Assembly (NCBI GenBank): GCA_016464825.1
Contig: JAEKNQ010000058.1
Location: 1-47,093, forward strand
Direction: 5' to 3'
From: Candidatus Dormiibacter inghamiae
Lineage (GTDB): Bacteria > Chloroflexota > Dormibacteria > Dormibacterales > Dormibacteraceae
DNA length: 47,093 nucleotides
The translations under genes were made by a program, and so were the position numbers. This document shows, in pieces, positions 18,258 through 26,915 of the stretch (positions are counted from its first letter, which is position 1; every line of letters begins with the position of its first letter). Below the pieces are notes generated by a model. That model searched no databases and had not been told where the DNA came from. It was given only the letters and a program-made list of their open reading frames with translations.

Positions 18258-19501
18258 CGTCGAGCTGATCCCCTCACCGACACCGCCTGCGCCTTGGCCT
18301 CAACGCCGTCGAGCAGCTGGGCGAAGGAGTCGGTGAACAGCTTCACTCCGGCTGACTCCAGCTCTTCGGCCACCGACTCCATCTTGATCCGGGCCTTCGC
18401 CAGCGCCTCCAGCGTCCTCGCGCTGTCGGCGACCGCTGACTCCTCCGTCAGCGTTGTGCCGCGAATCTGGCCATGCTGCGCGAAAGCGGCGATGGTCTCC
18501 AGCGGGAGAGTGGTCACCGTCGCGGGCCCGATCAGCTCCTCGACGTAGAGGACGTCGCGATAGGCCGGGTTCTTGGTTCCGGTGGACGCCCAGAGCAGTC
18601 GCTGCGGCCGAGCGCCGGCGCTCAGGAGGGCAGGCATGGAATCCGCTTCCAGCCAGCGCTCCCAGATCCTGCGGGCCGCCCGGGCGTTGGCGATCGCGGC
18701 CTTGCCCCGCAGCCCAAGCAGGCGCACTCGCTCGCCCGGGTCCGTGGCGATGCCGGCCTTGAAGTCGAGCAGCCGGTCAACCAGCGTGTCGACCCGGCTC
18801 AGGAAGAAGCTGGCCACCGACGCAATGCCGGGGAGGTCATGGCCGTTCTCGAGCGCTCCCCAAAGGCCCGCAGCATGGGCGCCCAGCACCTGGCGATACC
18901 GCTCGAGGCCGAACACCAGCGTGACGTTGACATTGACACCTTGGGCAAGCAGCATCCTGATCGCCCACAGCCCTGGCCGCGTGCCCGGGATCTTGATCAT
19001 CAGGTTGGGGCGGTCCACGGCGGCCCACAACCTGCGCGCTTCTGCGACCGACTCCTCCGCGTTGTAGGCGAGGTGAGGCGAGACTTCCAGGCTCACGTAG
19101 CCATCGCGCCGGTCGGTCTTCAGGTAGACGGGTTCTAAGAGGTCGGCCACCGCCTGGATGTCGTGGACGGCCAGTTGTTCGTAAATCGCCTTGGTGCCCA
19201 TACCACTTGCGGCTGTCGCGCGGATGTCAGCGTCATACCAATCGCCTTCCGCGAGCGCCTTTTGGAAGATGGTCGGGTTCGAGGTAAGGCCCACGATGCC
19301 CTGCCTCGAGACCAGATTGGCCAGCTGCCCGGACGACAGCAGCTGGCGGCTGAGCTGGTCACACCAGGGACTCTGGCCCCATGCTCGCAGCTCCAGGAGG
19401 GGGTTCTGTGACCGAGTCACGCGTTGACCCCAGTTCTTGTTCAGCTGGAGGCCGGGTGGGTCGGCGCGCCCGTCCCGGTGAAGCCGCAGTACTTCGTCCA
19501 T
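18254..19501 (-). CDS. tal: Transaldolase
   Basis: 415 residues. Signatures are GLTSNPTIF (71-79) and the Schiff-base site NLMIKIPGT with Lys170, then NVNVTLVFGLERY, SVASFFLSRVD and the late RLLWASTGTKNPAY. This is the longer actinobacterial/cyanobacterial TalB-like form with a roughly 30-residue N-terminal extension. It interconverts sedoheptulose-7-P/glyceraldehyde-3-P with erythrose-4-P/fructose-6-P, linking the Calvin cycle to the pentose-phosphate pool. First gene of the cbb operon, divergent from cbbR. Heading a cbb operon with a transaldolase, and having no transketolase, aldolase or bisphosphatase, is unusual. Confidence 0.93.
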
Positions 19502-19571
19502 TGGCGGAGCGTACCCGGAGGAGATGATGCTGTCAAGATCATTTCCGGCATATAATCATGAAGCATCAATC
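19502..19571. promoter_or_regulatory. cbbR/cbb divergent promoter-operator
   Basis: A perfect TATAAT (19551-19556) lies 15 bases before the cbbR ATG, implying a very short leader. AATCATG occurs twice, 14 bases apart (19554-19560 and 19568-19574), and AGCAT-CAATC-ATGCT (19562-19576) is an inverted repeat over the start codon. LysR regulators typically autoregulate from such a site and activate the divergent operon. The -35 box is unclear. Confidence 0.55.
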
Positions 19572-20516
19572 ATGCTAACCTCCATCCTCGAGCGCCGAAT
19601 CACCCTTCACCAGCTACGGATCTTCAAGACGGTGGTGGATCTCCACGGCTTCACCCGCGCCGCGGAGGCCTTGGCCCTCACGCAGTCGGCAGTGACCCAC
19701 CAGATTCAGGCGCTGGAGCGGTCGATCGGCTTCGCAGTCTTCCAGTCGAGCCGCAGGACCATCGAACTGACCCAGGTCGGAACGGCTCTGTATGAGCGGG
19801 CGGGTCGGATCCTGGCCCTGGTTCGGGAGACAGGCGACGCACTCGACGACATCGCTGGTCTGAAAAGTGGCTCGGTCCGGATCGCCGCCGATACGACAGT
19901 GGGCATCTATGTGCTGCCTGACGCCATGGCGGCGTTCCGCCAGAGCCATCCCGAGATCGCCCTCAGCCTCGACGTGGTCAACCGCCAGCGAGTCCGCGAA
20001 CTGCTGCTGAGCGGTGACGCCGATATCGGCGTCGCCGGCAGGCTCTGGGAGGACGACCTGCTTGAGGCGGAGCCGTTCCTGAACAACGAACTCAAGTGTT
20101 TCAGCGCGCCCAGCCACCCCCTGGCCCAGCGCCGGCGGGTCGAACCGGCTGAACTGCTGGGCGGTCCGCTTCTGCTCCGGGAGGTCGGCTCGGGCACCCG
20201 GGAGTCGGCGGAGGCGATCCTGCGTGAGCATGGAGTACGGCCGCAGCCAGACATGGAGATGGCCAGTAACGGCGCCTTGAAGCGGGCAGTGGCCAGAGGC
20301 CTGGGTGTCACCATTCTCTCCACCTATGCGGTTCGGCTGGAGGTGGAGCTGGGCCACCTGACAATCGTTCCCGTCAGGGGTCTTCCGGTCAGTCGGAGAT
20401 GGCATGTGGTGTGGACGAGAGAGCGAATCCTGAGCCCTGCGGTGCAGGCCTTTCGCAAGCACCTTCTGGCTCCAGACTGGCGGCAGCAGCTCAGCGTTCC
20501 CTTGACGAGCGAGTAG
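19572..20516 (+). CDS. cbbR: CbbR-type LysR transcriptional regulator
   Basis: 314 residues. The N-terminal helix-turn-helix reads ITLHQLRIFKTVVDLHGFTRAAEALALTQSAVTHQIQALERSIGFAVF, followed by the type-2 periplasmic-binding effector domain (about 95-300). Divergence from the transaldolase-prk-rbc operon marks it as CbbR, which senses Calvin-cycle or redox metabolites and activates that operon. In-frame ATG codons exist at 19524 and 19527, but the TATAAT promoter box lies between them and 19572, so I take 19572. It ends 15 bases before the convergent antiporter gene. Confidence 0.92.
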   Translation: MLTSILERRITLHQLRIFKTVVDLHGFTRAAEALALTQSAVTHQIQALERSIGFAVFQSSRRTIELTQVGTALYERAGRILALVRETGDALDDIAGLKSGSVRIAADTTVGIYVLPDAMAAFRQSHPEIALSLDVVNRQRVRELLLSGDADIGVAGRLWEDDLLEAEPFLNNELKCFSAPSHPLAQRRRVEPAELLGGPLLLREVGSGTRESAEAILREHGVRPQPDMEMASNGALKRAVARGLGVTILSTYAVRLEVELGHLTIVPVRGLPVSRRWHVVWTRERILSPAVQAFRKHLLAPDWRQQLSVPLTSE

Positions 20517-20531
20517 CCGGCTGTCAGGCCG

Positions 20532-21719
20532 CTAGGGCGATTCCGGCGACCGGCCTCCGGCGCTCTCTGACGCCACCTCCGTTGCGCTTCCACGGGCTGC
20601 CAGCAGCATGGCGCCGGCGGTCGCCGGGATCAGCGTCAGGCAGCCACCCGCAACCAGCGCCGCCGCCAGCGGCGGCGAGAGGGCGCCGCTGGCGAGGCCC
20701 AGGGCCGCGGCGGCCGCCGGCAGGCCCAACTGAGCGGAGGCCAACAGGCCGGCGGGCACCCTTCGTTCCTTCCCGGCCACGACCGCGGCCAGCACATGCA
20801 CGGCGGTGGCCGTAACCGCCATCGTCAGCGCCAGCGCCATGGCCACAGGCGAGCGGACCAAGCCGTTCAGATCGAGTGTGGCTCCCAAGAGGACGAAGAA
20901 GGCGGGCACGAAGAAGCCCGTCGCCAGACCGGTGAGCTGATGGACCAACCTGTGCGGCTCATGAAACTGGCGCAGCACAATACCGGCCGCAAAGCCGGCG
21001 ACCAGCAGGCTGGCGCCGGTGTGCTCAGCGATGGCGGCGAGCGCCAGGAGCAGAAACACCGAGATCCGCAGCTGCAGGGCCCAGTGCCTGTGCTTCGACT
21101 CGCGCTTGGCCTCATCCGCCAGCTCCGTTCTGAAGAGCCGGCGCCCTACGAATATCGCAGCGGCGGCCACCGCCACGATCAGCGCGTCGCCGAGGATTGC
21201 CTCTGGAAGTCGGCCGACGCCGGTCAGGGTGAGTGGCATGACTAACGCGGTCATGGCGTCGGCGAGAGTGATCCAGGCAAGGAGCATTGCCACTGCAGGC
21301 CCGGTCAGCGCTCGCTCCTGGATCGTGGGGAACGCCACAGCTGCCGAGCTCCCCGCCAACAGCACTATGAAGAGTTGGGGAGGCTTGACCTGGAGCAGAG
21401 CGCCGATCGCCAACCCGACAGGGATGCTGGCCGCGAGCGTCACCAGCACGGCCAATCCTGCTCGAGGCGCTCCCTGGCGCAAGTCCTTCGAGCCCAGGTC
21501 GACCTCGGTGCCAGCGGTGAGCATCAGCATGGCGAAGCCCAAGGAGAAGAAGGCCGGCAGGGGTTGGGTGCCGGGGTTGAGCAGGTGCAGGCCGGTCCTG
21601 CCCAGAACCGCCCCAGCGATCAGCTCGCCCACCAGGACAGGGGCCAGCTGTCTCTTCCCTCCGGCCAGCAGCGGGCCCGTCAGGCCGGCCAGAACGAGCA
21701 GAGCCAGCGAAGTGAACAT
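20532..21719 (-). CDS. CPA2-type monovalent cation/proton antiporter (KefB/NapA-like)
   Basis: 395 residues with about 12 hydrophobic helices. Conserved features include GELIAGAVLGRTGL in helix 2, FAMLMLTAGTEVDLG and SSAAVAFPTIQE, where the unwound helix crosses, and a C-terminal bundle without the RCK/TrkA domain seen in longer Kef proteins. The polar TLADAMTAL segment supplies the acidic ion-binding residue. Exchanges Na+ or K+ for protons across the membrane; ion specificity cannot be read. Single gene, convergent with cbbR. The 200 bases to tRNA-Gly show no gene. Confidence 0.87.
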   Translation of the reverse strand: MFTSLALLVLAGLTGPLLAGGKRQLAPVLVGELIAGAVLGRTGLHLLNPGTQPLPAFFSLGFAMLMLTAGTEVDLGSKDLRQGAPRAGLAVLVTLAASIPVGLAIGALLQVKPPQLFIVLLAGSSAAVAFPTIQERALTGPAVAMLLAWITLADAMTALVMPLTLTGVGRLPEAILGDALIVAVAAAAIFVGRRLFRTELADEAKRESKHRHWALQLRISVFLLLALAAIAEHTGASLLVAGFAAGIVLRQFHEPHRLVHQLTGLATGFFVPAFFVLLGATLDLNGLVRSPVAMALALTMAVTATAVHVLAAVVAGKERRVPAGLLASAQLGLPAAAAALGLASGALSPPLAAALVAGGCLTLIPATAGAMLLAARGSATEVASESAGGRSPESP

Positions 21720-21919
21720 CTGACATCTTTGTAGCTGACGCAGGGAAGAAGGGAAGGTCGCCGCCGGCTGCCCCTGTCGAATGCAGGCGGAATCTCGACC
21801 AATGCGGGCCCGTTACACTGCCGCCGGCCGCCGTCTCAGTTGGAGTCGGCCATCGACGCGGGAGGCCGACGTTTGTAGGCTGAGCCTGAACCTGGTCGGG
21901 TAAGGTTGAGCGGTCGAGC

Positions 21920-21995
21920 GCGGGAGTAGCTCATCTGGTAGAGCGCAACCTTGCCAAGGTTGAGGTAGCGGGTTCGAGCCCCGTCTCCCGCTCCA
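21920..21995 (+). tRNA. tRNA-Gly (anticodon GCC), integration site of the accessory region
   Basis: Acceptor GCGGGAG/CTCCCGC closes, the anticodon stem CAACC/GGTTG encloses TTGCCAA, giving GCC, the T-loop is TTCGAGC, and CCA is encoded (21993-21995). Its 3' part is read on the other strand as the C-terminus of a decayed recombinase, marking it as an attachment site. Confidence 0.97.
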
Positions 21996-22254
21996 ATACC
22001 ACGTATTCGAAAAACGGCTTCCAGCCCTGTCGTGGCACGCCGATGATGCGCAGCCGGCCGTCGGTGCTCGCCTCGGCTTCGATGCTGTCGAAGATGCTCC
22101 CGAGCAGGCGTGAGCGCTGGCCGGGGTCCGCGGCGTCCCACGCGGCGAGCAGGTCGACGACCTGAGAGCGGCACCATTCGAGGTCGGTGATCTGCGGCTC
22201 GGCGGCGGCCCTCGTCGCGGACGCGCTTCTGCTCGTCGCGAATCTCGGCGTGCT
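21931..22254 (-). pseudogene. C-terminal remnant of a site-specific (serine-type) recombinase ending inside tRNA-Gly
   Basis: The minus frame is open from 22254 down to a TGA at 21931-21933 within the tRNA. The part from about 22200 reads like a resolvase/integrase C-terminus: ITDLEWCRSQVVDLLAAWD, DPGQRSRLLGSIFDSIE, LRIIGVPRQGWKPFFEYVV, then LERETGLEPATSTLARLRS, which comes from the tRNA. Upstream the coil-like KHAEIRDEQKRVRDEG continues in another frame, so there is a frameshift near 22200-22215, and an in-frame stop at 22255-22257. No catalytic N-terminus remains; the HARE-HTH gene takes its place. The large serine recombinase label rests on motif memory. Confidence 0.65.
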
Positions 22255-22377
22255 TCACGATGAAGGCTTCCAGTCGTGTTGAGCGAGGACCACAGCGGCC
22301 AAGCGCTCGCGGGCCAGCCCCAGGGGCCGCCGGCCGCCTCCTCGCCTCGACGCCCCGTATGTGCTATGGTAATATGT

Positions 22378-22938
22378 ATGAACGGCGTTGATACGGCCTC
22401 GGCCGAGAGGGCGTATGTGGGGGGGCTCAAATGGCGGCAGGACCAGATCCGATCGAAGCTAGGGCTGATCGCGGCCGAAATCGAGAGCCTAGCCAGCGCT
22501 GAGAAGGAGACGAGGCGGGAACTGGAGGCGATCGAGCTGCTCCTACAGGCCACGGGCCATGGGACCGACGAGAAGGCGGACGTCTCGCCGACGTACTCCC
22601 GCGATGGACGGCGTGAAAATCCGAGCATCGGCAACGGATCGGGCATCGGTCCCACAGCACGGAGGGTCTACGAGTTGGCGCAGCAAGCTCTGCGCGACGC
22701 CGGTGTACCACTGCATTACCGAGTGCTCGCGGACGAGATCCAGAAGGAGATGCGGCTCAGTGGAGCGGACCCAGGCGCAACGCTGATTGCGCATCTCCAC
22801 CGGGCGCCCCATCTCTTTCCGCGCGTTGGGCGCGGGATCTACGCAATTCCCGAGGTCCTTCCGGCAGATGGGAGTTCCGCTGGGAACGCCCTGGGCGACA
22901 GCGGTCGTCGGCCTCGCGTTCGTCGGAGGACGAAGTGA
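22378..22938 (+). CDS. Coiled-coil protein with a C-terminal HARE-HTH domain
   Basis: 186 residues. A helical coiled coil (about 18-58) and a flexible linker lead to a winged-helix module at about 93-157 (TARRVYELAQQALRDAGVPLHYRVLADEIQKEM ending FPRVGRGIYAI). This fits the HARE-HTH family (HB1, ASXL, restriction endonuclease HTH), a domain known to link DNA-modification enzymes with their targets. It overlaps the next gene by four bases (ATGA), so it is the first gene of the cassette. The ATG has no ribosome binding site, but TATGGT sits at 22365-22370, so a leaderless start is possible. Probably the DNA-recognition or assembly subunit; it has no nuclease motif. Confidence 0.7.
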   Translation: MNGVDTASAERAYVGGLKWRQDQIRSKLGLIAAEIESLASAEKETRRELEAIELLLQATGHGTDEKADVSPTYSRDGRRENPSIGNGSGIGPTARRVYELAQQALRDAGVPLHYRVLADEIQKEMRLSGADPGATLIAHLHRAPHLFPRVGRGIYAIPEVLPADGSSAGNALGDSGRRPRVRRRTK

Positions 22939-23588
22939 AGCCGACCGAGATCGCGAACACCGATCTTGTTCTACTCGCAATGGCCCTGGCTGGCGCCGGG
23001 GAGGACTTTGCCGACATCGAAGACATCGCGGTCCAAGCCTTCAAGCTCTCGCCTCAGCGCTTCGGGTGGCGAACAAAGGACTACCCGTCAGACAAGATCG
23101 TTGTTCAGTCCGTTGCCGACCTCGAGGGCAGGCACAAGTCACGACTAACTATGCGCGGTAAGGACAAGATGGCCACTCGGATGCTCACGGCCGAAGGCCG
23201 CAAAGCGGCCATTGAAGTGGCCACTCGGATTACGGGACATGAATTCAAAGACTTGAGCGCCGTGACGATGCACTTCAAGGGAACGGGAGGCGACGCTCCG
23301 CCCCCCACGCCAGCGGAGCGACGTCGGGCTCAGGCCGAGCTCACGGAACTGCGTCGACATCAGGTCTTTCAAGTTTGGCTCGACAGCGCTGATGACTTGC
23401 CAGGCGTGGATCGCTGGAAGCTGCTCGATGCGCTTAGCTGCCTCCCGGACGCTCCAGCCGAATCGGTCAACCAACAGATCGAGACGCTGACTGCCCTCGC
23501 TGAGAAATGGCAGGGCAGCGATGTCACTCAATTCCTGCACGATTTATCAGCCCTGCTTGATAGCGGGACGTCGGTCCGGAGGGGGTAA
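22935..23588 (+). CDS. Putative winged-helix protein of the GHKL-ATPase cassette
   Basis: 217 residues, family not recognised. The N-terminal half (about 8-95) looks like a winged helix: two helices (LVLLAMALAGAG, IEDIAVQAFKLSP), then FGWRTKDYPSDKIVVQSVADLEG and a basic LTMRGKDKMATRMLTAEGRKAA wing. A Pro-rich hinge (about 127-131) leads to a helical C-terminal half. It overlaps the HARE-HTH gene by four bases and stops four bases before the ATPase start, so it is locked into the operon. Likely a DNA-binding or bridging partner of the ATPase. No catalytic motif is seen. Confidence 0.62.
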   Translation: MKPTEIANTDLVLLAMALAGAGEDFADIEDIAVQAFKLSPQRFGWRTKDYPSDKIVVQSVADLEGRHKSRLTMRGKDKMATRMLTAEGRKAAIEVATRITGHEFKDLSAVTMHFKGTGGDAPPPTPAERRRAQAELTELRRHQVFQVWLDSADDLPGVDRWKLLDALSCLPDAPAESVNQQIETLTALAEKWQGSDVTQFLHDLSALLDSGTSVRRG

Positions 23589-23592
23589 CAAA

Positions 23593-25896
23593 TTGCCCAC
23601 CGCACTAGAGGATACCGAAGCGGTCCGCGTCGAGCAGTTGGCACGCGGGTTCAGACAGTCGACTGAAGGCGTGATGGGGAATGACACTCTCCTGGGACTC
23701 ATCGAACTCATTACAAATTCCGACGACAAGTATGGCAATCAACGGGGCGCGATCCTAGTCCGCTTTCCCAAGCGGGAGAGCGACGAGACGTGGCAGGTGC
23801 AGGTGTCCGACAAAGCTGGCGGGATCGAGTTCGGCGTTCTCAAGGACACATTGCTCAGCCAGGGCGGCAGGACGAGCGGCCACGAAAAGGGTGAGGTCAA
23901 ACGAGGCAACCGTGGTCGAGGCGCGAAGGATCTCTGCCACTTCGGCGCTGTCCGATGGGACATCTTCAAGGACGGCAAGTACTTTTGGTTGCAGCTGGAT
24001 CGCAGCGGCGAAGGCCGCAAGAGCAAGAGGCCTGAGCGCGCCGACCTGCCGGCGTCGGAGATCGGCTTTCCGTTGGGTAAGAGCGGTGTCGTCGCCACCA
24101 TCACCTGCGAAGGTAATCGGATCCGGCGTCCGCAGCGTGACCGGATCAAGCAGAGGCTAGAACAGTCTGTCCAGCTTCGCGACATCATGTCCAGTTCCAT
24201 TCGCAGCGTCAAGCTAGAGTATGGCGGTGAGGAGACGATCAACCTCCGCTATCTCGAGCCAAAAGGCGCGGTTTGGCATCCGCACGTCGATGTAGAGGTG
24301 AAGGGCTATGCCGGCCTCGCCCGGGTCGACGTCGGCGAGGTTGCGACGCCCTTTCAGGACGACCCGAAGGACCCATGCCGGCAGTCCGGTCTGCTCATCA
24401 AGAGTGGCCGCGCAATACACGAGGCGACTCTCTACCGCTACGAGAACAGTCCATACGCGGGCTACTTCTTCGGTTCGGTGCGCTGGGACTCAATTGATGA
24501 CCTGTCGCGCGAATTCGATGATCGCGAGGAAGCACATCTGCCGGCCGACTCTGCCAACAACACGCAGATCATTCGGCCCGACCGCAAGGGGCTCAACGAT
24601 CAGCATCCTGCAGCCAAGGCTCTGAAGCTCGCAGTGGAGGAGATTCTGAGGCCGCACATTGAACGCAAGGCCAACGAACTCGGATCCGGTGGCAGGGAGT
24701 CTCGTGAGACGCGGGCGCGACTTGCTGGGCTCGCCCGCGTCGTCGCCAGGTTTCAGGCCGCTAAGGCAGAGGAACTGGAGCTGGATGCTGGGCCCACATC
24801 CTCGCGGGGCGTCGACTTGACTCCCGATGTGCCGATCTTGGAGGTCGTACCGCCGCGCAAGCGACTTGAGATTGGCACTGCGCAGACTTTTTCCGTGCGT
24901 CTTCGAGGCGACGCGCTGGTTGGTCAGCCGGGCGAATGCCAGGTGCTCCTCTCCGTCGCGTCGGAGCCGGAGGGCTGCATCGAACTGGCCTCTACATCGG
25001 TGGCGCTGACACCGGACCAGAGACTGAAGAGTCGCTACACGGGCACGTTTCGCGCCTTTGCGCCGTCTCTGGAAGGGAGTTCGGTGATCGAAGTGACCGT
25101 TCCGGGTGGGCTCGCGTCGACGCTCGTCGACATCGATGTAGTGGAGCCCGATATTCCCATACCACCACCCGCCCCTCTAACGTTCCAATTCGAACGCACG
25201 CAATACCGAGTCGCGGCAGGTAAGCGCAAGAGCCTTCTGCTGCTGGCGCCAAAAGCAGCCATCGACCGCCACGGCCGTTTCGTCGTGGTCACGAGCTCCG
25301 ACATGCAAGGAGTGTTGGTGCGCCAACGGGACCTGGAACTCGGTCCGTCACTCGACGGGGACTGGTACCAGGCCCTCGTCGAAGTTGAGGCGCGCCAGCA
25401 CGGTGCCAAGGCAACGCTGTCTGCTGTTTGTGGAACCGGTCCACTGCGCGCCGAGACCACGGTGGAAGTGCGGCGCGACGAAACTGGGCCGCTGCCCCCA
25501 ACGATCCGGATCGCCTCAGTACCCGGCTATGTGCGCGGTACGTTTGAAACGGATGACGCCGGCGCTGTCACGATCACCGTAAACGCGACGCACCAAGGCG
25601 TGAAGCGATACTTCGGAGCCCCTCCTGACTTCCCTGGTCAGGAATCCATTCCGGCTCGACTGCTCATGGCCGAAATTGTCGCGGACCTGACCGTCCTTGA
25701 CACTCTGCGTCGACTCCTCAAGCAGCAGGCACTGACTGTCGAGCAGACGTACCGGCGGCGATTCCAACTACTCAGTGAGTTGCTGCCCCTATGCCACGCG
25801 TCGCAGTTGAGCGAGGACGATCTCGGCTCACCGTCCGCTGGAGTGCGCCGTCGTCCAGGGAAGGTCGTTAAGTTGCCCGCACGTCGGCGCGCGTGA
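23593..25896 (+). CDS. MutL/MORC-like GHKL ATPase with beta-rich C-terminal domains
   Basis: 767 residues from a TTG at 23593, placed by GGAGGGGG (23578-23585) and by fit to the upstream stop; longer starts would lie inside the preceding gene. N-terminal GHKL ATPase: N-box ELITNSDD (Glu38, Asn42), a G1-like VSDKAGGI (Asp73) and the lid GNRGRGAKDL (106-113). An S5-like region follows to about 330, then a charged helix (about 345-400) and a long stretch of predicted beta-sandwich/Ig-like modules (about 410-680), ending in a helical, basic tail. GHKL proteins clamp by ATP-driven dimerisation. MutL/MORC-type ATPases occur in restriction systems, which fits the neighbouring methyltransferase. No nuclease motif is visible in the C-terminus. 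Confidence 0.82.
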   Translation: MPTALEDTEAVRVEQLARGFRQSTEGVMGNDTLLGLIELITNSDDKYGNQRGAILVRFPKRESDETWQVQVSDKAGGIEFGVLKDTLLSQGGRTSGHEKGEVKRGNRGRGAKDLCHFGAVRWDIFKDGKYFWLQLDRSGEGRKSKRPERADLPASEIGFPLGKSGVVATITCEGNRIRRPQRDRIKQRLEQSVQLRDIMSSSIRSVKLEYGGEETINLRYLEPKGAVWHPHVDVEVKGYAGLARVDVGEVATPFQDDPKDPCRQSGLLIKSGRAIHEATLYRYENSPYAGYFFGSVRWDSIDDLSREFDDREEAHLPADSANNTQIIRPDRKGLNDQHPAAKALKLAVEEILRPHIERKANELGSGGRESRETRARLAGLARVVARFQAAKAEELELDAGPTSSRGVDLTPDVPILEVVPPRKRLEIGTAQTFSVRLRGDALVGQPGECQVLLSVASEPEGCIELASTSVALTPDQRLKSRYTGTFRAFAPSLEGSSVIEVTVPGGLASTLVDIDVVEPDIPIPPPAPLTFQFERTQYRVAAGKRKSLLLLAPKAAIDRHGRFVVVTSSDMQGVLVRQRDLELGPSLDGDWYQALVEVEARQHGAKATLSAVCGTGPLRAETTVEVRRDETGPLPPTIRIASVPGYVRGTFETDDAGAVTITVNATHQGVKRYFGAPPDFPGQESIPARLLMAEIVADLTVLDTLRRLLKQQALTVEQTYRRRFQLLSELLPLCHASQLSEDDLGSPSAGVRRRPGKVVKLPARRRA

Positions 25897-25907
25897 TGCG
25901 AGTGGGA

Positions 25908-26915
25908 TCAGCCTTCCGCGTTCCGGTTGTAACGTTTGAAGCGGCCCTTGGATCCTGCCACGTACTCGACGGTCGGCTCGATCGAAAGCCATCGACGGCC
26001 CCTCAGGTGCGCTTCGGCCCCCGTCGTGTTGCTCCCGGCGAAGGGATCGAGGACGATGTCACCGGGGCGAGTGAGCAGGTCAATGAAGAAACGTGCCAGC
26101 GCAGGCTGCATTCGCGCCGGATGGACGGGTAAATGATTGGCAATGCAATATTTCCGGTACGCGTCGGTCGATTGCGTGTTAGGTACCGTGAGGACATTGC
26201 CAGGAATGGCCCCGCCGTTGTCGGAAAGAAAGGAGGACGAGCCGATGTTGTAACCTGAAGGACGGATTCCGCTGTTGTACTGTCCCGTGCTCAGGAGGGT
26301 ACGCATCCTCTTGCCATAAGGCGTCAGTACTGTGCGGTTATTTGCGTACGGCCGCTCGCCGGGCGACATCCACCATATGTGGGTGAAGGTGTCCTTGACC
26401 CGAATGCGCTCTTTGTTCACCCACTGGACCGGGCTAGGCAATCGCGCGGGATTATTGCAGACGAACTGCTGGCAGAGATGGAGCTTCCCGCCATCGAGCA
26501 CCGCAAGTAGAGCGCGCAAGGGGAGCGTCGACATCGTCGGCTTGCCCCGTTCCCACGCATTGCCCAGCTCTAGTACGACCGAACCGCGAGGGGCCAGAAG
26601 CTCGTGGAAGGTCTTACCTAGAGCGCCAAGCCACTGAAGATACTCGTCGCCGTTCTTGTTGCCATAGCGCTTCTTTCGGTTCAGCGGGAAGGGCGGCGAT
26701 GTCAGAATGAGTTGAATCTTGCCCGCATAGCGGCGGCGGAACTGAGACGTGAGAAATTGCTCGTAGGTTCCAACGAGCATTGTGCCATCAGCCAGTCTGT
26801 AGCCCTGATGGACCCGAGCGACCTCGGCTTGGTCGCTGTCGGTTGCGTAAACGCGCGCAGCCGTCACCTTGCCGGTCACGTCAGGCGTCTGACGGGAGGA
26901 TGGTGAAGCGTCCAC
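25908..26915 (-). CDS. M.PvuII-like site-specific DNA methyltransferase (beta class, probably N4-cytosine)
   Basis: 335 residues. The catalytic motif IV LILTSPPFPLNRKKRYGN (about 69-86) precedes motif I DPFAGSNTTG (290-299), the beta-class order. Blocks recalled from M.PvuII are clear: LPSPVQWVNKERIRVKD, RPSGYNIG, SDNGGAIPGN and HPARM. TSPPF favours N4-methylcytosine. It would methylate a specific site to protect host DNA. It is convergent with the GHKL ATPase gene, with 11 bases between the stops. The listed GTG start overlaps vapC by 35 bases and has no clear ribosome site; a GTG at 26879, just after the vapC stop, is an alternative. No PvuII-like nuclease is beside it. Confidence 0.9.
   Translation of the reverse strand: MDASPSSRQTPDVTGKVTAARVYATDSDQAEVARVHQGYRLADGTMLVGTYEQFLTSQFRRRYAGKIQLILTSPPFPLNRKKRYGNKNGDEYLQWLGALGKTFHELLAPRGSVVLELGNAWERGKPTMSTLPLRALLAVLDGGKLHLCQQFVCNNPARLPSPVQWVNKERIRVKDTFTHIWWMSPGERPYANNRTVLTPYGKRMRTLLSTGQYNSGIRPSGYNIGSSSFLSDNGGAIPGNVLTVPNTQSTDAYRKYCIANHLPVHPARMQPALARFFIDLLTRPGDIVLDPFAGSNTTGAEAHLRGRRWLSIEPTVEYVAGSKGRFKRYNRNAEG

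Noticed and set aside
21813..22655. A 280-codon minus-strand frame crossing tRNA-Gly and the HARE-HTH gene start
   Set aside because: It is not the recombinase frame, covers the tRNA and the start of a better supported plus-strand gene, and looks like noise.
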